From contig BEDY01000007.1 in assembly GCA_002335605.1 (NCBI GenBank), forward strand, positions 744,001 to 808,000: DNA of 64,000 bases, read 5' to 3'. The translations under genes and the position numbers were made by a program. The notes under the pieces are model-generated. The model was not told the origin of the DNA. It ran no database searches and worked only from the letters and a program-made list of their open reading frames with translations. Origin of the DNA: Prillingera fragicola. Lineage: Eukaryota; Basidiomycota; Tremellomycetes; Trichosporonales; Trichosporonaceae. Below are positions 1 through 14,118 of this stretch, piece by piece; positions within the stretch are counted from its first letter, which is position 1, and each line of letters opens with the position of its first letter.

Positions 1-204
1 CGATACTGGCAGATTGGGCAGGTGGCGTCAAAGGGGACTTTTTGGAAGCGGCGGTGGTCGTCGTGGTATAGTAGCTGGTGGGCGTAGGTTGTGTTGCCGT
101 TGGCGTGCTTGAGGGCCCGCTTTGCGAGGGGGCGGGGGAAGCCGGCTGCGAGGAGCGGGGCTAGGGCTGGGTCGGGGGTGAAGAGGCGGTCAAAGAGGGT
201 GCGT
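1..204 (-). CDS. UBA-like / CxxC protein, 3'-truncated by window edge
   Basis: The minus strand is open from an apparent intron acceptor (CCCCAG at 210-205) to the window edge. It reads a helical UBA-like segment (LLAAGFPRPLAKRALKHANG), then a His/Asp linker, then a Cys-x2-Cys pair (CPICQ) beside the edge. The frame has a stop at 222-224, so the upstream part must lie on an earlier exon. A donor near 249 (GGTAGGC) would give an intron of about 45 nt, but I cannot fix the start codon. The segment aligns without gaps over most of its length with the protein encoded divergently at 1301-1930, including the spacing from the UBA-like helices to the Cys pair. The two are therefore paralogues. UBA-type domains usually bind ubiquitin. 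The cysteine pair may start a zinc site, but the rest is outside the window. Confidence 0.55.
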
Positions 205-1300
205 CTGGGGTGGGCTGGGGGTTAGGTTGGAGTGAAGATGAGTGCCTACCCATTGAACTGGGGTGCTCGTTGCAACGATGGCTGTGATGAGTTGGGAGTG
301 AGTGGTGTAAGGAGAATGACTGCAGTGAAATGTTGACAGCAGAGGCGTGAGTGTGAGACCAATGTGACCAGGCAAAGGTTTTTGTTTGTTGTTGACAGAC
401 ACGGTGGTGACGCACGGAGCCTGCCAGGTGCTGTGCAAGCCTCCAGTCAGCATAGCCTCGAGATGCCTTCCATTCCTTCAACCGTCAGCCGAGGTACGGC
501 AAGCTGTTGCCGGCTGCTTGCAAGCTAGCGGTGAAGCCAGAGATAAGAAGTGATGGCTGCACAGTCTTGGCACGGTAAGTTGATCCGAGCCGACTGAAGC
601 GACACAGCCTGGTTACTCGGAAGTCGATGATGGTCAAGCACACTAGCTAGTCTCGCCCGCGGTCAGTATTTCCGCGTCAGTAATGGTGAGCGAGTGATGC
701 TTGCCGCGATTAGGGACTGCCAACCGAGGCGAGAAGAGACACGGAAAGGGCCACGCGATCCATCGAGACGACGACACCAGGATGCTCATCTTTCGAGGGG
801 AACTTGGAAACAACTTGCCTCCGAGTGTGAGATATGCTTTTGATCCCTCGAGTAGTAGTCCTGCGTGTCTTGGGGTTGTGAATACTGTGTCCCCTTGGCA
901 CGAATGTCCTCAAAACGCTGTGATGTGAGAGAGAGTGCAGAGGGTAGAGCATGGATGGCAACATCAGGGGAGCAAGAGTGTTCCACAGCAAGTGGTGCCT
1001 GGTTTCATCCTGTTGATCATCCCACATCCATCCCATCACTCGTCTCGCCACTGCACATTGTCTCTCCATACCCTCATTCTTGCATCTACACCTGCTCGAC
1101 AGTCTCTATTCGGTATACTCTATGGGCCTGGAGGCCCTTGTCCAAGTCATCCCCCCTCCAGCTCTCGTGCCGTCCCCATACTCAACACAGGCCTCGCACG
1201 TACCTTGTCACCTGCGGCGCAGCCCCCTTTCAGCTTAGACTTTGCAACGGCACACCCTTCAACACTCTGCTCTCTTCCACTCACTCATCATCATCTCAAC
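205..1300. other. Divergent intergenic region
   Basis: This holds the missing 5' part of the minus-strand gene on its left and the leader of the plus-strand gene on its right. A first exon for the left gene probably lies within 250-480, but no convincing start-donor pair stands out. Short open frames here show no recognisable protein. Confidence 0.4.
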
Positions 1301-1930
1301 ATGCATAGAACGCGTACGCTTTCCTCCACAAACAAACAGCTAACGCCAGAATCCGCACACACCGCCTCCGAACCACCAAGCTGGTGGCGTAGCCTAGTCG
1401 GCCGCGAACCCGTAAACGACTCTCACTTCTCGCGCCTCTGCGCCATGGGCTACCCAGCCTCGCGCGTGAAAAAGATTCTAAGGCAGCAAAACAATCACTT
1501 GCAGCGCACCCGCGCCATGCTCGAGCACGAGGTTCACGAGGAACGCGGCGAGAGCTGGCACGAGCGCTGCGAGGTGTGCGTCATGCGGCGGCAGCGGAGG
1601 GACGAGATGCTGTCCGAGAACAGGCAGCGGGACGAGCGTAACGGCTCAGCGACGCAGTATGGCACCATGGGCGATGCCTTGCTCGGTGCCGGGATGTACA
1701 ATACCGACAAGCCCGGGAGCGTCGCCATGTCCCCGCCGGTGTACACGGGTGGGAGTGCGCCGAGTGCCAATATCGGTGCGTACCAGGGTGCGTATACTTC
1801 GGCGTACTCTGGACCATACGTTGGTGCGTACGGTGGCGCCTATGTTGGCGGCTATGGAAGTCAGGCTGGTGTTACCACTGGGACGGGTGGGCATGGGGCC
1901 AGCTCGGCTGGGCTTAATTCCAATCACTAG
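1301..1930 (+). CDS. UBA-like / CxxC protein with Gly-Tyr-rich tail
   Basis: A single-exon gene of 209 codons starting at ATG 1301; the open frame extends upstream to 935, but that part is pyrimidine-rich leader. Residues about 45-85 form a UBA-like helical segment (LCAMGYPASRVKKIL), followed by a charged linker and a Cys-x2-Cys pair (CEVC). From about residue 159 to 187 the chain becomes a run of GAY/GGY/SAY/GPY units, a low-complexity prion-like tail. It is a paralogue of the truncated gene at 1-204, which also has the UBA-like segment and the Cys pair at the same spacing. I do not recognise the family. A role in ubiquitin recognition is inferred only from the UBA-like pattern. Confidence 0.6.
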   Translation: MHRTRTLSSTNKQLTPESAHTASEPPSWWRSLVGREPVNDSHFSRLCAMGYPASRVKKILRQQNNHLQRTRAMLEHEVHEERGESWHERCEVCVMRRQRRDEMLSENRQRDERNGSATQYGTMGDALLGAGMYNTDKPGSVAMSPPVYTGGSAPSANIGAYQGAYTSAYSGPYVGAYGGAYVGGYGSQAGVTTGTGGHGASSAGLNSNH

Positions 1931-2466
1931 GCGGAGGACGCTGGTCAGCTGGCTGGTCCAGCTGTGGTGGTCATCGTGGGTCATTCGTTGTAGCGATATT
2001 GGGTTGTACTGCGAGATATTTAATGCCATCATGTTCATGACAATCAGCCCCGGCTCAAAACGATCATTTGGCGCTGCACCACAAGTTGACCTTGATGAGC
2101 TCAGTGATACACAGGATATGCATTCCACGTTAAGACGTTCGCAAATCTCTCTACGCCTGCTTGCATTCATTGACAGTGATCATTGTTGACATGCAACAAC
2201 TGAACCACCTCCACCGACCAGTGACGGTCAGAAATGCCACTCTGCGATATTTCCGAAACTCCGTCACTGTACGCTGCAGTTGCCACCAACGACGTCGAAT
2301 CCACCACAAGGTCATCAACGTCCACTGCCATACACTACTCGCAGCTACTCTATTCTCACCCCGGGGAACAGAGACAGCGCGACAGGCATCGCTCGACGAC
2401 TCTGACAATCCAAAAACACCGATCAGGTGCAGGAAGCCCGGGTCAACTGCTCAAACCTGATCCATC
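1931..2466. other. Intergenic region upstream of CEF1
   Basis: It holds the 3' flank of the UBA-like gene and the leader of CEF1. I see no gene, RNA or repeat in it. Confidence 0.4.
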
Positions 2467-5068
<2,602 letters not shown>

Positions 5069-6101
5069 GCCTAGTAGACTGGGGCGGAGTGTATGCATAG
5101 CATTTCACGACACTGGACATATGGTCGCAGCGACTCTAACGGGACGGAGACTCGAGCGTGGGTCCGATTCTTCCCGCCTCTTGTCCTGGTAGATTATAGT
5201 CTGTTGTGGTCGCTCTGCTGGCGTTTATAACCTGCCATTTAGCGAGGCCCACATGACTACGAGTCTGAGCAAACGCCATGAGCGGCATTGCAAGTGAGAA
5301 ACCCCGGGTCATAGCGTCAATCCCAAAGAATGAGAGATACTGGCACTTAACGAGCAAAAGCCTACCCAGCGTGCGTCCGCGTGCATTCTTGGCCAAGACC
5401 ATGTATATCTCGCACAGAAGCGGTGTCCTTCATGCGCTTCGTGACGGCCAATGCGAGGGTGCACACACATAGCGACGGGTCCCGAGCATCTTGCCGCCCG
5501 CAAAAGTCTGACGCGTTACTGCTACCCGAAGCGGTTCAACTTTGTCGTCCTGCCCGTCTTGCCAGAGCGGGTCGAGTATTTGGACTTGATCGGACAGAAG
5601 TGGACTACCTGCGTTGTTGAGGGGTTGAGTGGCTTAAGGGGGAGAAGACCGAGGAAGGCGGACGAGAGACTGCGCTTGTAGACGCGAGCAGAGAAGTGGG
5701 CTTGGGCGCTGGTTACGGGTCCGAACAGTGGCTCGCTGTTAGTGGATGCATGACTTCTGTGGTTGCTGTGAGATGCACACATGTCCGTATTAGTATTGGC
5801 GCCTGTTCAGGCCAGCGACCAACACACAGCGGCCGCAGTCATGTCTCGTCGCTGGAGTCGTCCCCTCGCCGCCGTCTGTAACCTTGACGTCACCTCGCCA
5901 CCTCCCAACATCACCCATCCCACCATCCCATCGCCGCCCGCGCCAAAAGTCACTAGAGAGGTGGATCCCAGCAAAGCCAGGGTGCCATACATGCGTCCTC
6001 GGACTACTGTACAGGCTCGACTGCCAGAGCACGCTGCCATCGGCGTCGGTTTTTTGCAATGCTAAAAAAAAGTGTCGGTCGTCGAAAGATGGTCCAACGG
6101 C
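5069..6101. other. Long convergent intergenic region
   Basis: About 1 kb lies between the convergent ends of CEF1 and TOM22, long for this gene-dense window. Short open frames such as plus 5451-5681 and minus 5522-5782 overlap each other and match nothing I recognise. No RNA gene or repeat is visible. An A8 run at 6064-6071 lies just beyond the TOM22 stop. Confidence 0.4.
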
Positions 6102-6661
6102 TTAGAAGCCGGCGGGAACGACGCCAGCAGCGCCGGGCTGACCGGGGGCACCGCCCATGAGCTGAGGTGTGAGTTTTACCAAGCTAGCGGTGGTGGCTGC
6201 ACGGTGGCAAGATGTTCGTGACGTGGTCATGCGAACCACCCTCAAACACGCTCACGGTCGCCGAGACTCGCTGCACTTACCTGCTGCTGTCCCTGGCTCT
6301 GCATCTGCATCTCACGCTCCTGCTGGGTAATCTTTGCCTCGTCCTCGACGGCAAGGGCGTAGGGGAGACCGACAAGGAGGGCGGTGGTGGTGACCCACCA
6401 CGCAACCTGGCCCGAGCCGTTGATGGCCCACTTGGTCCAAGCAGTTGCGCTCTCGGCGGTAGCGATGAGCGACGAGCGGGTCTCGGGAGGAACAATGTCC
6501 TTGAGTGCGGCCAGACGGTCGGCGAGGGTCTCGGCGTTGAGGTCAAAGTCGTCGTCGCTGAAGATGGACTCGTTGTCGGATGCCTCCGAGTCGGTCTCAA
6601 AGTCGGACTCGCGCTCGGTGTTGAAGATGACCTCCTCCTTGACTTCCTCGACAAGAACCAT
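6102..6661 (-). CDS. TOM22: Tom22 mitochondrial import receptor subunit
   Basis: Join on the minus strand 6661-6281, 6161-6102; 146 residues, close to yeast Tom22 (152). An acidic cytosolic N-terminus (residues 1-45, rich in Glu/Asp/Ser) is followed by the conserved LADRLAALKDIVPPETR block. One membrane segment at about 84-105 ends in GLPYALAVEDE, and a short Gln/Gly-rich tail faces the intermembrane space. This order is that of Tom22, the central receptor and organiser of the TOM complex in the mitochondrial outer membrane. The intron (6280-6162) separates the Gln-rich stretch from the last 19 residues (LMGGAPGQPG..GF). It starts back-to-back with RRP15, 234 bp apart. Confidence 0.9.
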
Positions 6662-6895
6662 GATGAATGCTAGTGGTTGTGGGTGGGGTAAGAGGTGTAG
6701 ATGTTGGTGAGAATGTAGTGGATGGCGAAAGACAGAGAGGGTGATTTTGGGCCGAACGGCAGGACAGGGAGGAGCTGTAAAATGGGGGGATCTGATACAA
6801 AAAGTTTCCACCAGGTACTGACAATCTTCGAGCCACCGTGCTACAGTCAGAGCTGCATCTTGCATCAACACTCTTTCATACACAACAGCACTGCA

Positions 6896-7886
6896 ATGGC
6901 ACTCAAGTCTATCCTCAAGAACAGCGAGGCAGGCCCCAGTCGTCCTCGCCAGGCAAGCGGCAAGTCGGCAGGCGCAGGAGCACGCAAGCCCAGCGGAGCA
7001 AAAGGTGGACCCAAAGCCTCCTTCAAGGCAGCTGTCGCCGCCCCCAAGGGCAAGAAGGCCGTCAAGGTTGTCAAGCCCAAGAAGGACGACAGTGATGAAG
7101 ACATGGACGACAGCGAGGACGAGGGTGACGATGAGCTCGATACCGAGGACGAGATCGAGCGTGCCCAAGCCGGTGAAGAGAAGAAGCCTCAGAGTGCGTC
7201 CTTGACAGTGGTGGCGCAAGCTCGAGCTCGAGCTAACATGACCCAGAGAGGAAGCGGGTGACCACTGCGGTAGACTTTGGAAACACTCTCGCCTCGCTCC
7301 TGAGCGAATCCTCCAAGCCGGCCAAGAAGCGCAAGGACGCCGCCACCGGCGCCAACGCCGTCATCGAGCCCCAGCCCGAGGCACCCAAGCCCAAGCTGCG
7401 CGGTGACGGTACGGCTCCCATTCTCTCGCTTTCGGCCAAGCCCCTCCCCCCCTCTGCAGCTGCTGAGCGTCTTGAGCGTCGCGCTGCCCGCACGTTGAAG
7501 GCCGAGCAGGCGGCGCGCCTCGACCGTGCGCGGATCCGTGATGTCGTCGAGGGATGGGTGCCCGCCGCGGGACTTACGACTGGAAGCCAGGAGTTTGAGC
7601 GTGGATTGAGGAAGACGGCGCAGCGTGGTGGTGAGTCCGGTGTAGTTGCTTATACACTCTTTGTGAACATGCTAACTTGGCAGTCATCAAGCTGTTCAAT
7701 GCCATCCTTGTCGCGTCCAAGAATGCCGAGGCCGCTGCAACTACGCTTTCGGCGCAGGCTGGATTGCGCCCCGAGGAGGCCAAGAACCGCAAGGAGAGGG
7801 ACAATGTCATTGGCCGTGGTGCGCAGGCCGAGAATCTTACCAAGGAGAGCTTCCTTGACCTCGTGCGCAAGGGTGGTGCCAAGTAG
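6896..7886 (+). CDS. RRP15: Rrp15-like pre-60S ribosome biogenesis protein
   Basis: Join 6896-7193, 7247-7630, 7684-7886; 294 residues. The N-terminus is Lys/Ala-rich with an acidic patch (DSDEDMDDSEDEGDDELDTE). The conserved region begins at FGNTLASLLSE and runs through ILSLSAKPLP, LERRAARTLKAEQ and EFERGLRKTAQRGVIKLFNAI, the pattern of the Rrp15p family. Rrp15 works in the nucleolus in maturation of 27S pre-rRNA and the 60S subunit. Both introns are short and rejoin the frame exactly; the second joins G|TC to give the conserved valine before IKLFNAI. The gene ends 153 bp from the convergent TAP42 stop. Confidence 0.88.
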
Positions 7887-8039
7887 ATGGGTGTGTGGGA
7901 TTGGGTCATGGTTGGGATAGATATTGATACCTGTGCATGATATTATGTTCTGTACTCTGCGTCCCACTTTACCGACTGACTGAATGACTGCATACATACA
8001 TGTGCCTACGCTTAATCTATCAAGATGACTATAGACTAT

Positions 8040-9241
8040 CTACCCACGGTTCATCGTGTTACCAGCTCCCTTCTTGTTGTCATCCGTGTACTGTGCCCAT
8101 TTTTCCTCTTTGAGCCTCTTCTTCTCTGCTGCGTCGTCCGCGCCAATCCCACCGTCATTCTCAGCCTCGAGCTCAAGAAGCTCACTCTCGGTCGGCGCGT
8201 CGTAGCTCGCCTGTCCGCCACCAGTGATAATGTTGCCCCGTGCCTGCTCTTCAGCGAGGTACTCATCAATGGTCATGGTCGGCAGGCGGTGGGATGCACG
8301 GAAGACTTCCGAGTTGAGGCGCTCGCGGTCGCTCTGGTTGAAATTCGACGGCAGAATGGTAAAGGGCCGCAGCACGCGGCCGCCGCCCGAAATGAGCTCC
8401 TTGGGCTTGTAAGACCCGGGCTTGCGGTCGATACGCCATGCTTCGTCGACCTCCTCCTTGCGCATCTCGCGGGGATCCTGGAGAGGGCCTTGCTCGGCCT
8501 CGGGGGGTGCGTTGGAGAGAATCTCCAGTTCTAGTGCAATGTTGCCCAGAGTGGAGATGGCCATGCCGTGTAGCAGACCAAGGAGGGTGATGGACGCTGT
8601 GCGGAGGTCGGGCTCCTCCTCGTTGACGGAAGTGGACGAAGTCTCGCCGTTGGGCAGGAGGGCCTTGATGAACACCAGGAAATTGGAGCCCGATGCTGGA
8701 TGGCTGGGGAGAGCGGCCTGGAATGTTAGAGCTGTGTCGGTCGCTGCTGACTCACCGAGATCTTCTCGCGCTGCTCCTTCTGCTGACGGTACGCCTTGAT
8801 CTTGGCGTCGCGACGCGCTGCAGGGTCGGCAGATTGTGGTGCGGCTCCTGCAGAGCCAGAAGCCTCGGGGTGATCGCCGAGAACCTTGTAGGTGCTGAGC
8901 AAGCCTAGAAAGGCGTTGAATGCCGTTTCGCTGCGCTTGAGGGCGCCCATACGCTGCTTGTATCCGCCTAGACCTCCGCGGGTCTCGGCCTCTCCGAGCA
9001 CAAATGGGGTAGTCATAAACACGAGCTCCCGGTCCCCAAGCTCGTCAACCTCTTCATTGTCAGAAAAGACGCCAAGGGAGGTGAGCATGCGCGAGATCAG
9101 GTAGAGGTCATCGATGGCCTTGGACAGCTGGGTCTGGGTGGACTCTTCTGTGGCGGGGAGCGTGTCGTCCAGGATTGGGAGGAGCGAGTTGAGGGTCTGA
9201 GCATAGTATTGCGGGAGAGGAAGATTTGACTGTTGAGACAT
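8040..9241 (-). CDS. TAP42: Tap42/alpha4 (IGBP1) PP2A-associated protein
   Basis: Join on minus 9241-8756, 8717-8040; 387 residues (yeast Tap42: 366). The helical N-terminal half (LPQYYAQTLNSLLPIL; AYRQQKEQREKI) is followed by the family signature near the C-terminus: RPFTILPSNF, then HRLPTMTIDEYLAEEQARGNI. This TMTIDEYL block is diagnostic of TAP42/IGBP1. The protein binds catalytic subunits of PP2A-type phosphatases and acts below TOR in nutrient signalling. The only intron is 38 nt (8755-8718), among the shortest here. Two CACGTG palindromes lie upstream (9381-9386 and 9402-9407). Confidence 0.93.
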
Positions 9242-10085
9242 GTTGATACTGGTATCGAGAAAGGGTAAAAGAAGAGAGTAAGCAGCAGATGTTGGTTGAG
9301 AATGGATGGAATGGATCGTTCTCGCGCTTGAACATGTCAATGACAGTCCGGTGCCTGAAAACCAACAGAGTGCGTCAGACCACGTGGGAACCATGTGATG
9401 CCACGTGATGCACTTGCTGGGTGGCGACACCTTTAATATAAGTTTTCGTTTTTCGCGCCATTTTCTCCCAGGGGCGCAGCAGAGGTAATACTGTTTACGT
9501 AAGATGACCTAGTCCCCGCGTCGCAACAAGCCAGGCACAGTTTTGGTGGTGCCAGGAATCAGAGCAGAGGAAGAGAGCCCAGGCGCAGGGTCCAAGGGAG
9601 GGACGCTCGTCACAACTTTCCCTGAATGCCTCCAGGCATCAGAGCAGAGGGGCGCAGTAACTCTTCCCTGTGCGCCCTTGCTGTGCACTGCCCTCCTCCT
9701 GCTGCTCCCCTTGTGCGCCCCCCCCGTTCACTCGTCCCAACACCACCTCGACATCTCCTCTTCCAACAACATCTACCTCTTACTCTCTCTCGACTTGCCC
9801 TCTCTCGCATCTGCCTCTAATCCCTCCCCCCATCGACTCTCCCGCAACGCACTGCGAACAAAGTCCAGTGGCAAAACACCCTGCTCCATCCTCGCCATCA
9901 CCGCCTCCCCTAGCGACCGCACAACCAGCCTCCGTTGTGTCGACCTTGCAACCTCTTATCCCCCCGCGTCTACTCTCTCTGCGCGCTTGATTCGTCTCGA
10001 TTTCGACGTCTAGGTCAATAATCCAGACCTTTGAAGTGATAGCTCCTGCATCCCCCCTCATTTGACCATCCCAAACATTCACAGA
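9242..10085. promoter_or_regulatory. Shared TAP42/ROT1 upstream region with CACGTG boxes
   Basis: This is 844 bp between two divergent starts. CACGTG palindromes sit at 9381-9386 and 9402-9407, about 140-165 bp upstream of TAP42, with CATGTGATG between them. The ROT1-proximal half is strongly pyrimidine-rich (about 9660-9960) and reads as a long leader. The open frame there (9543-10013) looks non-coding. Confidence 0.5.
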
Positions 10086-11058
10086 ATGCTTTCCACCGTT
10101 GCCGCCGCTCTTGGCGCCGTTGTGCTTGCCCTCGGCGCGAACGCGCAAGACATCTCGGAGAAGAACAATGTCACCTTCATTGAGGGTACCTGGAGCACTG
10201 GAAGTGGAGCCGTCTCGACGGGTGGTGTGAGTCCTTGGACGTGCAGCGCGCGCGCCATCATGCGCAGTCTGCCGAGAAAGTCGCCGCGGCGATGCTAACA
10301 AGACGCAGAGCTTTTGCACCCCCGCCGAGATGAAGTTTGACTACCCCGTCAACACTGGCAAATCCTACTCATTGTAAGTGCTGGACAGCAGTGCGGAGGG
10401 GCGCAGCGCGTTGGCAATACCCTGACACACATTAGCACCGAAGACGGATTCTTCGAGGAGGCTTTGTATTACTACAACTCGAACGCTTCAAACCCCGAGT
10501 GCATCGAGGGTGTCGTCTCGTTCCAGCACGGCACCTACAGGTTTGAGGTTGACGGCGGCCTGACTCTCTTGCCTTTTACGTCGGACGGCCGCATCCAGGT
10601 CCAGACGGTCTGCACCGAGTCGACCAACGGTCAGAACAGTGCCATCTACTACTACGACAACGGGGTGCGTAGTCACAACCTTGCGTATCCTTTTGAACAC
10701 ACACTGACGTTCTAGTTCACTTTTAGGGATTGGGGAATCACCATTGACCAGGGCAAGGCCAACTACGCTTTGAAGCTTCACGGCCCCGACGGTTCGCCTT
10801 TGCCTCCCGTGAGTATCTCTTTTTTTGCTCCGCAAGCGCCAGATATGTCGAAGTTCGTGCTGACAATGCAAGATGTACCTCATCGCGCGTCCCCCCAACA
10901 TGCTTCCCACCCATGTCCTCTCGGGAACCAACGGCACGGGCCAGTCGTTCTCGAAGCGTGACCAGCTCGTCAAGCGCGGTGCTGGCCAGTCGGTCCACGC
11001 TGGTGCTCTTGCCGCCACCGCCGCTGGTGTCGCTGTTGCCGCCCTTTCTCTCTTGTAA
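10086..11058 (+). CDS. ROT1: Rot1 ER chaperone-like protein
   Basis: Join 10086-10226, 10309-10373, 10436-10664, 10716-10808, 10873-11058; 237 residues (yeast Rot1: 256). A signal peptide (MLSTVAAALGAVVLALGANA) is followed by the Rot1 pattern: GTWSTGSGAV, FDYPVNTGKSYSFTEDGFFEEALY, FQHGTYRFEVDG and ITIDQGKANYALKLHGPDG. The block MYLIARPPNMLPTHVL and a C-terminal hydrophobic anchor (AATAAGVAVAALSLL) complete it. Rot1 is a fungal ER-membrane chaperone needed for O-mannosylation, N-glycosylation and beta-1,6-glucan. The two cysteines kept in many relatives are visible (FCTPAE, NPECIEG). Four introns were placed from GT-AG pairs that keep the frame and rebuild conserved blocks. Confidence 0.88.
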
Positions 11059-11675
11059 AATACAGAGCTGGATTAGAAGGACTCGCTGAGCGAGCGAGGG
11101 CGCCACCCAGGAGGGTGCGTCAACGATGATGACGGGCATCATTCCATCAACACATTTAGACTTTCCTCTCCCCATCTCTCACACCAATCCAACCCCTACC
11201 CCCGACCTTTTCCCCTCCCCTCAGTGCACTCGCTCTTGCTTTGGCAAGTAGTACGCACGGACACTTTGAGCCCGCATCATCCTTGGCCTCGCATTAGACA
11301 TGGCTTGCTGGCTTCTCGATCTGTTCATCGCAACGGTTTGTTTTGCCTCGCGCCGCATTTTATACCCCCCGGTCTCCCACTTTGCCAAGCTTTGACTGGT
11401 TGGAGTCTTGTTCAATATGCATACGACATTTCATGCACTTGGCGATGCAGCACGAGCAGGTAGAAGGCAGCGTCTACTTTGTCAGGCGCGTCGTCGCGTC
11501 TTCTTGGCCAAGGGCGGGACACAGAAGAGTGCGAGCGGGAGTATATCCACGTGAAGGTGAGATCACGTGATATCCGACATGACGTTTGTTGACGCCCAAC
11601 TCATCCCATACTTCATCCACTTCCTCCTCCTTGCTCACTCTCACAACGCGCATACGCACGACGTCGACAACGACA
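11059..11675. promoter_or_regulatory. Intergenic region with paired CACGTG sites upstream of the TFIIIC gene
   Basis: The left part is the ROT1 3' flank with pyrimidine tracts. CACGTG occurs at 11548-11553 and 11564-11569, 107-128 bp before the next ATG, separated by 10 bp. No other gene is visible. Confidence 0.5.
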
Positions 11676-14118
11676 ATGTCGCGCCCAAAACGTAAATCCG
11701 CAGCGAAATCCTTTGTCCTACCCGGCATGGACGGCGGCTCTCCAGCATCCGACATACAAGACCTGTCGTCGGGCGATTCGGACGCCTACGTCGAGCCCGA
11801 CACCGTGTCGGACGGAGTAGACGTCGAGGTCCCCGAGGACGAGGGGCAGGAAAGCTCGATCGCCAGTGAGGACGATGAAGAGTTTGGGGACACGCCGTCG
11901 CGCGGCCGCGGGCGTGGTCGCGGAGGCAGGGGGAGGGCGAGGGGAAGGGGGAGTGGAGGTGCCGGCGCAGGTGTGAAGCGCGAGGTGCGCAAGCCCGTTG
12001 CGCGGAAGAGAGAGTCGTCGACGGCGTCGGCACTGGGGGAGAAGCGGTGGACGGCCGCTGCGGCCGATCAGAGCTCGTTGCTGAGCTTCCCGCCCGCGTA
12101 TCGCGATTATCTGCTGGATTCGGCGTCGCTGCTCGTTCGTGGCGGCGAGACTGCGCGTGTGCCCCCGCCGTCGACGCGGGCGATACCTTTCCCGCGCGGT
12201 TCGGCTGTGCCGTTTGTTACGCGCCTCACTGAGGCTCCCCCCGCGCGCGGGGAGGCGAGCACCGCTGTTGACGCCGATGACGCCGACTACGATACCGCGG
12301 TGGCTGCGCGCAGGGACAAGGTCAAGCTCGTTAGCAAGCATGTGGCGGGCGTTGTGCCGTGGCAGAGCTGGGAGGGGGAAGGGTGGTGGCCTGAGATGTT
12401 TGTGGGCGAGGGAAAGGGAAAGGGCAAGGCCGTCGATGGGCCTGTGCCGGGGTGGTTGTATGCGGACCAGGTGCGGCTTGGGCTGGACGGGGTGGCGAGG
12501 ACTCAGCCTCAGGTCATTGCTACCGCGTAAGTTGAACCCATGCAGTCGTCGCTGACAGTCAGTGGTGGAGACGACGACGGACTCGACTATGTTCCCTCCG
12601 CGAACGCGATCGTCCTCAACCTCGGTGTAGGCGCTGACGCCGAGAAGATCACCTTTGCCCCGCTCACGGCGCGACCAAACGTGACCAAAACCGGCTTTGC
12701 AGGCGGCTTCATCCTTGCAGCGGGTGGACCAGTCTGGGGTCTTGACTGGTGTCCGTATCCGCCCCGGCTGTCCGCGCAAGACAACTATAAGCAGTACATT
12801 GCCATCAGCACACTGCCCGCCAACGAGCATCCAGGTATTGGCAGCAAGTGTCCACCAGACACGCGTGGCGCGATCCAGATCTGGTCCATGGTCCCCGCCA
12901 TTGAGGGTGATCCGGGATTGGCACAGTGCGAGCTCATGCTGTGTGTCCGCGGCGGGCCGGTGATGGAGCTCAAGTGGATGCCCCTCGGCGCTTGGGACGA
13001 GCCTGGCGGTCCGGGTGTACCCAAGCTTGGTATCCTGGCGGCGCGCCAGCTCGACGGGTCAATCTCGATGTACGCTGTTCCTCATCCTTCGGGGCTGCGC
13101 AGTGCCAAGGGGCCAACGTTCATCCGCGCCGACCCACTCTTCAAGCTTGAGGTCGCCGATGCGGCGTTTACGACCATGGCCTGGCTGTCTGGGCATAGAC
13201 TGGCTGCTGGGTTGTCGAATGGGCACCTCGCTGCGTATGAGATTGTCGATGGGCTGGTTACCGGCGAGGCCCCGCTGCCGAGCGTGTATCAGGCGGTCGC
13301 GCTGTCACCTATTCAGTCGGTCGCGGCGAGCCGCACACCGCCGACGGGCGTCGATGGGACGCTGGACTATGGAGGCGAGACGCCGTATGTCTTCTTTGGC
13401 GCACATGATGGCACGACAGGTGTGGTGGATGTGCGTGATCCTGGGATTGTTATCGAGCACAACCGTGCACGATGTGAGTACCCTTTCTCTCCGTGCAGTG
13501 CTGACTCCAGTGCCTTGCATGGCCGTCGCCTGGTCCCAACACGTCGGCTCGCCAATCTACGCCGACGTGGACTACATGATCATTCTCGCGCAGATGCGCC
13601 ACCACGTCGGCCCGGCGACACACCCAGTCATGCCTCACAGAGGACCTGTGTGGGAGATTTCGACGTCCGACTACCACAGCATGGTCGCATCAGTCTCCAC
13701 GGACGGCGCACTGCTGGTCACCAACTGCCAGCAGGGCTTTTACCGCCGCAAGCTGGCTGGTATAATGATGCAGCGGATCTACGAGATGGACTATGACGAG
13801 CACACGCAAGAGTATCGAATGGTCGACGATTTCCTGCCCGAGACGGTCGGACTGGAAGAGGCGAGTTCAAAGGCCCACCAACGTAAAGCGCAGGGCAAGG
13901 CGAGCCGCGCGGTACAGGCCGAGGCGCCCCCGGACGGAGACGCGAGTGTCATTAAGACCGGTGCTTGGCCCGTGCAATCTGGCGTGCACCGCGTGGCGTG
14001 GCAGAATGGAGCTGGTATTGGACGTGCCGGCTGGGTTGCTAGCGGTGGTTACAGTGGAGTCGTGAGGCTGGATTGCCTCGTGGGCGAGTGGGTGTTTGGC
14101 GGTATGCCTCAGTTGTAG
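11676..14118 (+). CDS. TFIIIC WD-repeat subunit (Tfc6/GTF3C2-like)
   Basis: Join 11676-12526, 12563-13473, 13511-14118; 789 residues. The N-terminus is basic/acidic with an RGRGRGRGGRGRARGRG run resembling an AT-hook or RG motif. From about residue 285 a beta-propeller follows, with WD-like blades (GGPVWGLDWCP; GAIQIWSM; GPVMELKWMP; DVRDPGI; VWEISTSDYHSMVASVSTDGALLVTN). The C-terminal MMQRIYEMDYDEHTQEYRMV..FLPE block resembles the TFIIIC tauB subunit Tfc6/Sfc6/GTF3C2, which binds the B box of tRNA genes. The family call rests on this pattern and is moderate; another WD-repeat nuclear protein is possible. Both introns are about 36 nt. The second has an alternative upstream AG, and the chosen one keeps the frame. 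Confidence 0.6.

Noticed and set aside
5451..5681. Short plus frame containing FNFVVLPVLPERVEYLDLIGQ
   Set aside because: It looks protein-like over about 20 residues, but no flanking exon, start or homology could be supported.
9543..10013. 156-codon open frame before ROT1
   Set aside because: The composition is that of a pyrimidine-rich 5' leader and no domain or homologue pattern is seen.
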